A stretch of 64,000 nt of DNA from an uncultured Prevotellaceae bacterium (GTDB lineage: Bacteria > Bacteroidota > Bacteroidia > Bacteroidales > Bacteroidaceae): contig CAMVKN010000006.1 in assembly GCA_947168045.1 (NCBI GenBank), forward strand, positions 28,934-92,933, in the 5' to 3' direction. Below, one piece after another: positions 24,101 through 31,441 of the stretch. Made by a program: the position numbers and the translations under genes. The notes beneath the pieces were generated by a model. The model did no database searches, was not told where the DNA came from, and worked only from the letters and a program-made list of their open reading frames with translations. Within the stretch, counting starts at the first letter, position 1; every line of letters begins with the position of its first letter.

Positions 24101-26747
24101 CGTGGAAAGACTGCAGCACTGTGTGGATGGTGTCCAAGGTGTCCTGGCGGTTGTCCTTCGGCTCCAGTCCGAAGAGGGCGTGTTGGCTGGGCTGCCCCAC
24201 GATGTCGAGGATGGCGTCCATCTGCTCCACCTGCTCACGACACTGGCTGATATACTCAGCCGTCATCTTCTCCTTTGACGGCAGCACTGTCTTCTCTGCC
24301 TCCTCCTCGCTCAGCGCCAGGTATTCAGAGATGCACTCATAGAGGCTCAGGCCGCTCGGCCCCTTCTGGTGCAGCGCCTCCATGTAGGCTATCAGCTTCT
24401 TTCGCTCGCCATACAGCTCTTCCGATTTCTTGGCATACTCCTCGGGCGCCTTGATTTTCGTCACCTTCAGCACCTGGTCCATCTGTTCCAGGAAGTGCTT
24501 CTTCGTGGCCTTGTTCGAGTGTAGCTCTAAGCAGAACGGTGCCAGGTTGATTTTCTCCAATCGTGACTGCACCACTGACAGGGCCGCCATCTTCTCAGCC
24601 ACGAACAGCACCCGCTTGCCTTGGTACAGGGCGTTGGCTATCATGTTTGTGATGGTCTGCGACTTGCCCGTTCCGGGAGGGCCGTGCAGGATGAAGCTGC
24701 GGCCGCGGCCCGACTCCACGATGGCCTCCATCTGTGACGAGTCGACGTCCAAGGGTATGGCAAAGTCCATGGGGGCCGTGGCCTTGTCGATGTCGCGTGC
24801 GTCCACACCGTCGGTAGCGGCCTCCTGCTTGTCGTGCTTCTCTATCAGCGAGGCCACCACCACATTCTCTTTCAGCTTGTCGGCATTGCTGTGGATGTCG
24901 TTCCACATCACGAACTTGTTGAATGAGAACAGTCCGAGCATCGACTCCTCCACGACGTTCCATTTCTTCTGCTCAATGATGGCCCGTCGGAAGTAGGTGA
25001 AGATGAGTTTCACATCGACGCCGCTGTCGTCCTTGGGCAGCTCCTTCAGTACTTCGAGGTTGATGCCGAAGCTCTGCTTCAGCAGCTCCACCAGGGTGAT
25101 GTTCAGGATGATGTCCTCGTCGCGCTTCCTTATAATATAGTTGTTGCCGCTTTTGCGTATCATGTCCACCGGCAGCAGCAGGATGGGTGCGTAGCGGGGC
25201 TGTTCGCTCTTGGCTGTCTCATACCATTTCAGCATGCCCAGCGCCAGGAACAGGCTGTTGGCACCGTTCTCTTCCAACGATGTGCGTGCCGTTCTGTACA
25301 CATATTTCAAGGCGTTCTGCAGCTCGGTCTCAGACAGGTAGGAGGCAATCTTGTGTTCGTTGATGAGCTCAGATACATACTGCTGGTGCTCGGTGGCCTG
25401 CTGGGCTGAGTCGTACATGCCATCGGCGTTGGGTTCCACCTTCTTCCCCGGTGTTGGCGTGATGTAGTAGTCTTCGCCGTTCTGCAGATGGTCTTCCAGG
25501 TGCTCAATGCCAAATGAGATGAATGGCACCACCTTGCGTCCCAGGCGTGTGTTCAGCAGGTTGTTGCGCAGCGAGAAGTCCAGCAGCTTGCGCTCCCAAA
25601 TCATCTGCTTGGTCACGGGCTTCCCCGTGTCCTCCAGTCGTAGGTCGTAGTGGCTGAGGCTGTTCACCACCTCTGTCGCCTTCTGGTGTTCAATGCCTTC
25701 GCTTGAAAACGTCCACTGCCCGTCTTGCATGATGCGCTGGGGTAGGGGGCGGATGTTGCCCAAGCGGCAACGGTGTATGTCGATGAAATACAGGAACTGG
25801 CTCTCATCGCTCAGCTTCTTCATGGCGCTCTTGACGGCGTCCTCAAAGCTGACCGCCTCAGATGCGGTGATGGCCGTCGACTCTATCAACACGATGTTGT
25901 GGTTGCCGTCGGCCGTCTCCTTCAGCAGGAAGCTGGCGTCGTCGCACACCATCTGCGGGAACATGCTCTGTGTCAGCCAGGCCCCCACCATGGCATGCCC
26001 CTTCAGCATCAGTACGATGGGGTGTATGCCTACGGACTCTAAGCACGATGCCATCAGCAGACTGGTGTCTAAGCAGGTGCCCAGCTTCTCCGTCAGCACC
26101 TTGTCGGCCAGGCGTATGCGCTGACCGGTGGATTCGAAGCTGGCGGGCGGTGCCGAATAGACGATTCCCTCGGTGCGTAACGCCTCATAGAAGGCAGCCA
26201 CCTGGGCCCGCACGCGGTTGCGGTCTTGCGTCTGATACTCGTCGAAGGCAGCTGACCCCGTCCATTTCTCCATGAACCTGGCAGCCTTCAGCTTCACCTG
26301 TGCCAGCAGCGGGTTGTTGGGCACCACGAAAGCGGCCAGCTGCTCGGGCATGATGCTGGAGCCGGCCCACTCGTCAAACGGCAGAAGGGTGATGGGGTAG
26401 TCGTGGCTGAACACCCTGTCGGGGCCCACCGTGACGGTCACCGTGAACGCCGTCAGCACGGCTTCGGTGGTGTCGGTCAGCAGCTTCAGCTCTGGCTCAA
26501 TCTTGATGCTCTTCAGCTGAATGACTTGCGCCTGGCGCAGTGTGTCTAACAGGCAGCGGCAGTCTTTGATATATTCGCCACCGACCTCGATGCTCACCTG
26601 GTTCCAGTCGCTGTCGTCGTGGTTCTCCAAGACAAGGGCGTCACATACCTCTATTCCATTGTTCAGCATGGAGTAGTTCACCTTTGGCAGATACTCAATC
26701 TTCAGTCTTGCCCGCTCTTTTCCTTCGTCTCTTGTCGTGTTGTCCAT
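21153..26747 (-). CDS. DUF4011-SF1 helicase-Vsr/DUF559-like nuclease-DUF3320 protein (Hhe-type)
   Basis: 1864 residues from the ATG at 26747 (a GTG 51 bases upstream is possible). Order: beta-rich N-terminal domain; transglutaminase-like part (EKLGTCLDTSLLMASCLESV, then LKGHAMVGAWL); DUF4011 (RKLLDFSLRNNLLNTRLGRK); P-loop GPPGTGKSQTI at 689; coiled linker; DEAS box at 1255 (VIFDEASQMP), GDSKQMPP, NVQGDERDVILFS and NVAVSRAR as SF1 helicase motifs; a Vsr/DUF559-type nuclease (KVDIAVATREQP...YILGILCDGKTYYE); C-terminal DUF3320 units. This is the architecture of the single-gene anti-phage protein described as Hhe (DUF4011-helicase-Vsr). It is flanked by housekeeping-type genes, not a defence island. 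Confidence 0.85.
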   Translation of the reverse strand: MDNTTRDEGKERARLKIEYLPKVNYSMLNNGIEVCDALVLENHDDSDWNQVSIEVGGEYIKDCRCLLDTLRQAQVIQLKSIKIEPELKLLTDTTEAVLTAFTVTVTVGPDRVFSHDYPITLLPFDEWAGSSIMPEQLAAFVVPNNPLLAQVKLKAARFMEKWTGSAAFDEYQTQDRNRVRAQVAAFYEALRTEGIVYSAPPASFESTGQRIRLADKVLTEKLGTCLDTSLLMASCLESVGIHPIVLMLKGHAMVGAWLTQSMFPQMVCDDASFLLKETADGNHNIVLIESTAITASEAVSFEDAVKSAMKKLSDESQFLYFIDIHRCRLGNIRPLPQRIMQDGQWTFSSEGIEHQKATEVVNSLSHYDLRLEDTGKPVTKQMIWERKLLDFSLRNNLLNTRLGRKVVPFISFGIEHLEDHLQNGEDYYITPTPGKKVEPNADGMYDSAQQATEHQQYVSELINEHKIASYLSETELQNALKYVYRTARTSLEENGANSLFLALGMLKWYETAKSEQPRYAPILLLPVDMIRKSGNNYIIRKRDEDIILNITLVELLKQSFGINLEVLKELPKDDSGVDVKLIFTYFRRAIIEQKKWNVVEESMLGLFSFNKFVMWNDIHSNADKLKENVVVASLIEKHDKQEAATDGVDARDIDKATAPMDFAIPLDVDSSQMEAIVESGRGRSFILHGPPGTGKSQTITNMIANALYQGKRVLFVAEKMAALSVVQSRLEKINLAPFCLELHSNKATKKHFLEQMDQVLKVTKIKAPEEYAKKSEELYGERKKLIAYMEALHQKGPSGLSLYECISEYLALSEEEAEKTVLPSKEKMTAEYISQCREQVEQMDAILDIVGQPSQHALFGLEPKDNRQDTLDTIHTVLQSFHDISQKHEASLSALNTATGFGLQSEADLKWLALFTDYLTTEQKAGEQREQLLASYQEGILRMDVGAYRREWEEVKSKWFLPRFFAKKRYLKTLQVYGPVFESGIDSMLNMVDAYQQTNKSLKQQTEEMVAFAHANGFSHQERHDAYSRFQNGLRSKASEFLLDAGTVISQDKQLTELTARLQGLTARANSKGDIGRHVAQWLDCYALIKDWYHWTDKKRELCQMEALPVVTMTEQGVRPAQAMNTFLKAIFHQLISTAIDDNESLRMFNGLKFRQQIEKYKRDTAHFQELSKQELYSKLASRVPSSSAASAEGSEMSILKRNIANGGRGNSIRAIIDNIPTLLPRLCPCMLMSPISVAQYIDLNNEKFDLVIFDEASQMPTSEAVGAIARGKALIVVGDSKQMPPTSFFTTTQVDEEESDIDDMESILDDCITLSLCEHQLNWHYRSKHESLIAFSNSQYYDNQLLTFPSTDDHVAKVRLVPVNGVYDKGHTRSNPEESKAIVDEVLRRLNDPELSRYSMGIVSFSKVQGDRIEDDLTEALDRRPDLKEVAMGSHEPIFVKNLENVQGDERDVILFSIGYGADKYGRVSMNFGPLNNAGGERRLNVAVSRARYEMIVYSTLKASQIDLRRSQAKGVEGLKGFLEFAETGRLPLTAPPTDEGSKNVMVSQICSALEQQGYVTEAFVGRSNFKVDIAVATREQPEKYILGILCDGKTYYETKTTRDREIVQPGVLRMLAWRVMRVYSIDWYENRERALKQIIDELKDAEAGKAQEETVVTEPTPLFDAEKIKAAGIAVDTMRNKGQQPYHECAMDAVPIGKDAFNPLDAANLRIIKNILKVEQPATEGYLCKRLAKALGFGHAGANIQRAVAHAATQLYRDPMTIGGISSYWTDKASADRFEGYRAPSARTITEIPAVEIANAIREVIEEEFSLPPDKIPTLAAKKLGFAGAGAKISETIKEVLTVMEQNGTVTRNNQNVTLANS

Positions 26748-27092
26748 AAGTCTTGTCTGTTGAGAGTGTAAAGTTAGTGCTTTTGTTTCACTTACCACTC
26801 CATCCAGCCGTTTTTTTAGGGATTATTAAGAGAACGGGCTACTAATAACGAAGAACTGCGACCCTCACGAGCCGCAGCACTTACAAGCCTATGTTTAACT
26901 AAAAATCCTTTTCTCTTAAAGAAATTTTAGCCCACGTAGGACTAAAAATTCGAAAGTTTAAATGGGAGCTTCACAGCGACCACCTGTTATCCGCAGTTGA
27001 AAACTTTCTTTTACCAATAACTAAAAACCTAAAACTATAAATATTACTACTAACCTAAAACAATCTATTAACCTTTTGATGGTGCAAAGGTA
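26748..27092 (-). promoter_or_regulatory. Promoter and long 5' leader of the Hhe-type gene
   Basis: The -7 element TACCTTTG (27092-27085) predicts a start near 27078 and a leader of about 330 nt, the longest in the window. It is AT-rich and holds a TTTTAG...CTAAAA hairpin (26924-26947) and a CTGCG...CGCAG hairpin (26865-26890). No open reading frame is supported in it. Regulation through the leader is possible. Confidence 0.5.
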
Positions 27093-27239
27093 CGGCGAAA
27101 AACCGTCCCCCACAACTTTTCCGGTCGAAAAACATATAAAAAAGCCTTTCTCTTGACGAAAATCAATCCTTGTGCACGAGAACAACGCGCTTTTTCCAGT
27201 TTTTTACTACCGTCCGTAGGTGTTCTCAAAGAAAAGCAG

Positions 27240-27247
27240 TACCTTTG
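27240..27247 (+). promoter_or_regulatory. Promoter -7 element of the FAH-family gene
   Basis: TACCTTTG, 20 bases upstream of the chosen ATG at 27268. It lies back to back with the Hhe-gene promoter at 27092. Confidence 0.6.
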
Positions 27248-27267
27248 CACACCTTATTAAATATAGT

Positions 27268-27909
27268 ATGAAGATATTCTGTGTTGGTATGAACTATCCG
27301 CAGCATGCTGAGGAGTTCGACAAGCTATGCCCGCCGTCAGCGGCAAAGGTGGAGGACGACCGCCCCGAGGGGCCGGTGATTTTCATCAAGGCCGACTCGT
27401 CGCTGCTCAAGGACGGCAAACCCTTCTTCGTGCCCGACTGGTGCGAGCGTGTTGACTACGAGGCTGAGCTGGTGGTGCGCATCTGCCGCCTGGGCAAGGG
27501 CATCCCCGTGCGCTTTGCCCATCGCTACTGGGATGCCGTGACGGTAGGCATTGACTTCACTGCTCGTGACGTACAGGAGCGGGCGCGCCGCGAGGGGCTG
27601 CCCTGGACCATCAGCAAGGCCTTCGACGGCTCTGCGGCGATAGGTCGCTGGATGCCTAAAGAAGGTCTTGGGCCGTCGCCCATCCCCTTCCACCTTGACA
27701 AGAATGGGCTGACCGTGCAGCGGGCTGACAGCAGTGGCATGTGCTTCTCCATTGACGAGACCATCAGCTATCTGTCGCGTTTCTTCACCCTTCGCACCGG
27801 CGACCTGCTGTTTACCGGTACACCTGTCGGCGTCGGTCCCGTGCAGCCCGGCGACCACTTGCAGGGTTACATTGGCAGTGACTGCGTCCTCGACTTCTTC
27901 TGTCGCTGA
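27268..27909 (+). CDS. Fumarylacetoacetate hydrolase family protein
   Basis: 213 residues starting MKIFCVGMNYPQHAEE; ATG 27268 is set by the promoter at 27240-27247. Conserved FAH-fold parts: PVIFIKADSSLL, VDYEAELVVRICRLGKG (metal-binding Glu pair), IDFTARDVQERARREGLPW, KAFDGSAAIG, and LLFTGTPVGVGPVQPGD. Members hydrolyse or hydrate 2-oxo acids such as acylpyruvates and 2-keto-4-pentenoate, or decarboxylate oxaloacetate; the substrate cannot be told here. It is monocistronic, between its own promoter and a GC hairpin. Confidence 0.9.
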   Translation: MKIFCVGMNYPQHAEEFDKLCPPSAAKVEDDRPEGPVIFIKADSSLLKDGKPFFVPDWCERVDYEAELVVRICRLGKGIPVRFAHRYWDAVTVGIDFTARDVQERARREGLPWTISKAFDGSAAIGRWMPKEGLGPSPIPFHLDKNGLTVQRADSSGMCFSIDETISYLSRFFTLRTGDLLFTGTPVGVGPVQPGDHLQGYIGSDCVLDFFCR

Positions 27910-27915
27910 TTGTCG

Positions 27916-28021
27916 GAGTACGTTTTTTTCGGAGGTACGGGGTTTTTCGGAGGTACGGGGGTGCGGAGGTACCCCCGCACCCCCGAAACTCGCATCCCCC
28001 GCCCCCCGTCCCCCCGAAAAA
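27916..28021. terminator. CGGAGGTACGGGG repeats and GC hairpin after the FAH-family gene
   Basis: Two copies of cggaggtacgggg precede a perfect hairpin CGGGGGTGCGG (27956-27966) / CCGCACCCCCG (27975-27985). T-runs on the left and A-runs on the right could let it end transcription in both directions. Confidence 0.55.
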
Positions 28022-28120
28022 AGCACTTAGAAGTGATAAAACTTCGGTGGAAAAGTTAAATCTCAGGCACGAAATGTTTCTTTTTCGCTAAAAAAATGGC
28101 GGATTGTCGGGGAAAAATGT

Positions 28121-28264
28121 TACCTTTGCAGCCGAAAGGCTGCGAGTAAGCGAGAGCAGAGCAAGCTCACTTGTTCTGCCGAGCGTGAGCAGGCTCGACG
28201 GAAGTCAATGGCTGCGTCTGTTCAAAAACGAAGCCGGAACTAAAGTAATAAAGGAGATATAATT
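28121..28264 (+). promoter_or_regulatory. Promoter and structured leader of the GNAT pair
   Basis: TACCTTTG at 28121-28128, then a GCAGCC/GGCTGC hairpin with GAAA loop (28128-28143), and a GAGCAAGCTC/GAGCGTGAGC-rich stretch. Just before the first ATG is an unusually good Shine-Dalgarno site, aaaggagatataatt. Confidence 0.6.
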
Positions 28265-28447
28265 ATGGCAATACCAGTTACAAACATACCAGTACTGACA
28301 GGTGAGGTGGCAGAACGCTTCATCGAGCAGTGTGAATACAATGCCAAGCATCTGGCAGGGTCGGAATGGAGTCAGGAACGTGAAGACAGGTTTAATAGAA
28401 TCATGGAGCGTTCTATGGAACTGCAACGTAAACTTGGGGTTAGATGA
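28265..28447 (+). CDS. Small protein, probable antitoxin partner of the GNAT protein
   Basis: 60 residues, MAIPVTNIPVLTGEVAERFI, then EQCEYNAKHLAG and a charged helical C terminus. Its stop overlaps the next start (ATGA at 28444-28447), so the pair is translationally coupled. Size, order and overlap fit an antitoxin for the GNAT-type toxin, as in TacT/AtaT systems, but a ribbon-helix-helix fold is not evident and the call is by context. Confidence 0.6.
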   Translation: MAIPVTNIPVLTGEVAERFIEQCEYNAKHLAGSEWSQEREDRFNRIMERSMELQRKLGVR

Positions 28448-29046
28448 CACTCGATGATCTCGACTTTCTGCCTCAGGGAACTCCTGGGCTGAACATTCAG
28501 GCCTTCGACTGTGGTCGGAAGTCTGTCAATGATTTCTTCCATAACGAAGCACAGGACTATCAGGACGAACTTTTCGGTAAAACCTACTATTGGGTGCTGC
28601 CCGATAACCCGTCAGAGGTGGTCGCAGGTTTCACCGTAGCCAATGCCAGTATCTTTACCAAGCGGTTGCCTAATGCTCGCCAGAAAAAGATAGGCCGCGA
28701 GGTGCATCATGAAAAGGGACTTATCAATTACCCCTCCATCCTCCTTGCACAACTCGGTGTAGATGTCAAGTACAGAGGTTTGCACCTTGGCCCACAAATC
28801 ATCGACTTCGTTATGGATTGGTTCACATCGCCTGACAATAAGTCAGGTTGCCGCCACCTCATTGTCGATGCCTACGACGAGCCGCACCTGCTGGAGTTCT
28901 ACCAGCGCAACGGTCTGAACCTGTTCTTCTCTTCCTTGGAGCAGGAGATGGAATATCGCAACTGGGACATAGAGAAAGACGGACGATTGGAGACGCGTCT
29001 CATGTTCCGCGACATGATATTGCTCAAACGACCTTCATTACGATAA
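28444..29046 (+). CDS. GNAT-family N-acetyltransferase, possible toxin
   Basis: 200 residues of the GNAT acyltransferase fold: FDCGRKSVNDFFHNEAQDYQ at the start, VVAGFTVANASI as the central strand pair, LAQLGVDVKYRGLHLGPQII as the acetyl-CoA-binding loop (Q/R-x-x-G-x-G/A-like, here KYRGLHLG), and YQRNGLNLF as the C-terminal core. Toxin members of this family acetylate aminoacyl-tRNA. The FDCG start and the small partner gene overlapping by 4 bases support a toxin-antitoxin reading, which is not proven. Confidence 0.75.
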   Translation: MTLDDLDFLPQGTPGLNIQAFDCGRKSVNDFFHNEAQDYQDELFGKTYYWVLPDNPSEVVAGFTVANASIFTKRLPNARQKKIGREVHHEKGLINYPSILLAQLGVDVKYRGLHLGPQIIDFVMDWFTSPDNKSGCRHLIVDAYDEPHLLEFYQRNGLNLFFSSLEQEMEYRNWDIEKDGRLETRLMFRDMILLKRPSLR

Positions 29047-29349
29047 TCTCCGCTAATCCATTCATGCACAACCGCTACGCATACATACCAGCCACTACTT
29101 TTGTAGCCCTCACAAGGGCTACAATAGGGGTTGATGCGAGCACAATTATTACCCCCCCCCCTATTTTCTAAAACACTTTATAAATCAGTGCTTTATCAAT
29201 ACTGCCAGACGGCAGTATTGGGTACATTTGCTATGGAATGCTACGAGCCTCCGTAGCCACTCCGTCGTGCCCTTTTCCTTCAGGAGGATGGGCATGTAAA
29301 ATCTTACAGAACAATTCAATTCACAATAATAATAAACTTTAAAAACAAA
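29047..29349. other. Gene-free stretch with hairpins and a C10 tract
   Basis: Holds a TTGTAGCCCT/AGGGCTACAA hairpin (29101-29124), a run of ten C at 29152-29161, a perfect CAATACTGCC/GGCAGTATTG hairpin (29197-29220), the promoter element TACATTTG (29223-29230), and a GCTACG/CGTAGC hairpin just after it. The last part is the leader of the secreted-protein gene at 29350. Confidence 0.6.
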
Positions 29350-30312
29350 ATGCAAATGAGAAAGAAACTACTTTCGATGCTCGTGCTGCTCACGGCAGCA
29401 GCACCGGGCGCATGGGCACAGGACGAAGTGACGCTCACGCCGCAAGGCGAGAGCGCATGGACACTCGTGATGCCCGCCAGCAACGTGGAGTTGGAGGTGG
29501 AATACTACACCGACGAGGAACTGTTCACCGAGGGTGTGGAGCTGTCCTACGACGCTGAAACTAAAACATCGCAGCTGGCATCAATGCCTGCATTCGACGT
29601 GGAACTGCAGGTGGAATATGAGACCGCACTGGCGCTCAGCGAGACGGCAGACAACACCGACGCTCTCAATGAGTGGAACGGCTACGAGGCCGACGTGACG
29701 CTGACGCGCACGCTGCAGAAGGGCGGCTACAACACGTTTGCCGTGCCGTTCGGCATGACCATCCCCAGCGGATGGACGGTGAAGGAACTGAGCAGCGCAT
29801 CGCTCAGCGAGGGCGTGCTGACGCTGAACTTTGCTACCGCATCAAGCATCGAGGCTGGCAAGCCGTATCTGGTGAAGGTGGACGCAACCACCGACCTCGC
29901 AGCATCAGCCATTACGGGAGTCATCGTCAGCAAGGATGCCGTGCCATTTACCTCTACCGACGTGGACTTCATACCTACCTTAGGTGCAACCACCATCACG
30001 GGCGACGCGAAGAGCATCCTCTTCCTCAGCAGCGGCAACACACTGCTTAACCCCAATGCCGAGAACTCGCAGATGAAAGGCTTCCGCGCATACTTCCAGT
30101 TGAAAGGCGAGGCTGCACAGGCTAACGCCCGTGCCTTTGTCATGAACTTTGGCGACGGTGAGTCCACAGGCATCAAGTCAATTGACGATTTGACGATTTA
30201 CAATCTACAATTTGATGCTGACGGCTGGTACACCCTTGACGGACGCCGTCTGCAAGGCCAGCCAAGCGCAAAGGGTGTGTATATCTTAAATGGCAAAAAG
30301 GTCATCAAATAA
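29350..30312 (+). CDS. Secreted protein with T9SS-like C-terminal segment
   Basis: 320 residues. Signal peptide MRKKLLSMLVLLTAAAPGAW ending AWA|QD (the second Met, 29356, is an equally good start). A repeated motif occurs early: VTLTPQGESAWTLVMPASNV and SMPAFDVELQVEY, both followed by VELEVEYYTDEE-like segments. Then a beta-rich domain (GGYNTFAVPFGMTIPSGW, YLVKVDATTD). The C terminus WYTLDGRRLQGQ...KGVYILNGKKVIK resembles the type A sorting signal and the end of the 8782 protein. It is followed by a KKxYxxPT peptide gene. Passenger function unknown. Confidence 0.75.
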   Translation: MQMRKKLLSMLVLLTAAAPGAWAQDEVTLTPQGESAWTLVMPASNVELEVEYYTDEELFTEGVELSYDAETKTSQLASMPAFDVELQVEYETALALSETADNTDALNEWNGYEADVTLTRTLQKGGYNTFAVPFGMTIPSGWTVKELSSASLSEGVLTLNFATASSIEAGKPYLVKVDATTDLAASAITGVIVSKDAVPFTSTDVDFIPTLGATTITGDAKSILFLSSGNTLLNPNAENSQMKGFRAYFQLKGEAAQANARAFVMNFGDGESTGIKSIDDLTIYNLQFDADGWYTLDGRRLQGQPSAKGVYILNGKKVIK

Positions 30313-30330
30313 AGAAAGGAGGACACGACT

Positions 30331-30510
30331 ATGATTAAGAAAGCATACGAGAAGCCCACAATGCAAGTGTTTGAGGCCGACATGGAACAACAGATTCTGG
30401 CTGGCTCGCTTACGAGTGTATCGACCTCAGGTCTCGATGAAGAGGAAGAACTGGAACTGCCGGGCGAAGGCTTACCCACAACAGGCAACGTATGGGATGA
30501 CGCTTGGTAA
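30331..30510 (+). CDS. Short KKxYxxPT peptide (59 aa)
   Basis: MIKKAYEKPTMQVFEADMEQ, then QILAGSLTS, an acidic stretch DEEEELELPGEG and a C terminus ending NVWDDAW. It starts 18 bases after the secreted-protein stop, with agaaaggagga upstream as a possible ribosome-binding site. It shares start, QQ-x-x-Ala-x-Ser step and WDD end with the 52-residue peptide at 10886, which also follows a secreted protein. The order gene-peptide is thus repeated in two places. No function is known to me. Confidence 0.65.
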   Translation: MIKKAYEKPTMQVFEADMEQQILAGSLTSVSTSGLDEEEELELPGEGLPTTGNVWDDAW

Positions 30511-30562
30511 ACGCAACAGAACTGAACAAAACTATAGTGAAGTAATAACTCAATAAAAAACA

Positions 30563-31180
30563 ATGACAACAATGAAAAAGATATTTTCTATGATTGCCAT
30601 CATGCTGATGGCAGTGACGGGCGCATGGGCACAGACAGAGGAACTGCTGACCAGCATTACTACAGATATGGATGAGGATGAGCCAATAACTTATTCCACC
30701 GCTGGCTGTGCCACTTTGACAACCAGCGGGAATGTTGAAAACCCAACGGTTGCTCGTATAAATGGAGAGAAAATATGGGGCTGGACTAACTCAAGGCCTA
30801 GCGAGATGGGTTCTTTAACCGTGACACCATCAGAAGGATATACTATCACTAAGGTGGTTTTCAAGGCATACGAAGAAATGGACGTCGCGTGGTATGACGT
30901 TTTTACAGACACCGAGGCACCGTACACCTGCTATATGCAATCGTCAAAGGTATCTCTAAGCGAAAATATGGCGAATTCAAAGTGGGATGTTATAGCCCAG
31001 ATAGACGTCTATGGATACGCCAATGTCCCCGCCACTTACAGCGTGACCTTAAAGGCTGGCACCGAGGACAGTGGAAACTGGGTAATAACGCCTAATACCG
31101 ACCTGGAAGGCGGCGAGACCGTCACCATCAAGTACAACGGCACGAAGAAGGTGAAGAGTGTCAAAGCCGTGAAGAAGTGA
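30563..31180 (+). CDS. Secreted protein of unknown function
   Basis: 205 residues. Signal peptide MKKIFSMIAIMLMAVTGAWA|Q (from the Met at 30572; 30563 also possible). The body is Ser/Thr-rich and beta-like, with GYTITKVVFKAYEEMDVAWY, a pattern also seen in Bacteroidales surface proteins. The C-terminal part, YSVTLKAGTEDSGNWVITPN and TVTIKYNGTKKVKSV, looks like an incomplete InlB-type unit. It shares the AWAQ signal-peptide end with the 29350 protein and probably its transcript. No sorting-type C terminus is seen. Confidence 0.65.
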   Translation: MTTMKKIFSMIAIMLMAVTGAWAQTEELLTSITTDMDEDEPITYSTAGCATLTTSGNVENPTVARINGEKIWGWTNSRPSEMGSLTVTPSEGYTITKVVFKAYEEMDVAWYDVFTDTEAPYTCYMQSSKVSLSENMANSKWDVIAQIDVYGYANVPATYSVTLKAGTEDSGNWVITPNTDLEGGETVTIKYNGTKKVKSVKAVKK

Positions 31181-31251
31181 AAGATTCTGTAAGGGCAAAG
31201 TCACAGCGTGGTATGAGAGTAACCCTCGCATCCCGTGACCATAGCAAGACC

Positions 31252-31298
31252 AAGCCGCTGAAAGGTTTCTCCACCAACGGAGCCTTTCAGCGGCTTTC
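31252..31298 (+). terminator. Terminator after the secreted-protein operon
   Basis: AAGCCGCTGAAAGG (31252-31265) pairs with CCTTTCAGCGGCTT (31283-31296) across a 17-base loop. A short T-run precedes cctattt. Confidence 0.75.
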
Positions 31299-31410
31299 CT
31301 ATTTGCGTTTCTTCCGCTGAAACAGAAGGAAGTACTCCGTAATGAGATGGCGGTGAGCCTTGGGAATGCAAACCGAAAACTCTCTCGAAAAAACACGCCA
31401 ATAGGCAATA

Positions 31411-31431
31411 ATAACGCCCCGTCAGCGTTAT
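31411..31431 (+). promoter_or_regulatory. Hairpin immediately before the porU start
   Basis: ATAACGC (31411-31417) pairs with GCGTTAT (31425-31431), ending 10 bases before the ATG. Its position could affect translation start of the T9SS operon. Confidence 0.4.
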
Positions 31432-31441
31432 AAGAGAAACG

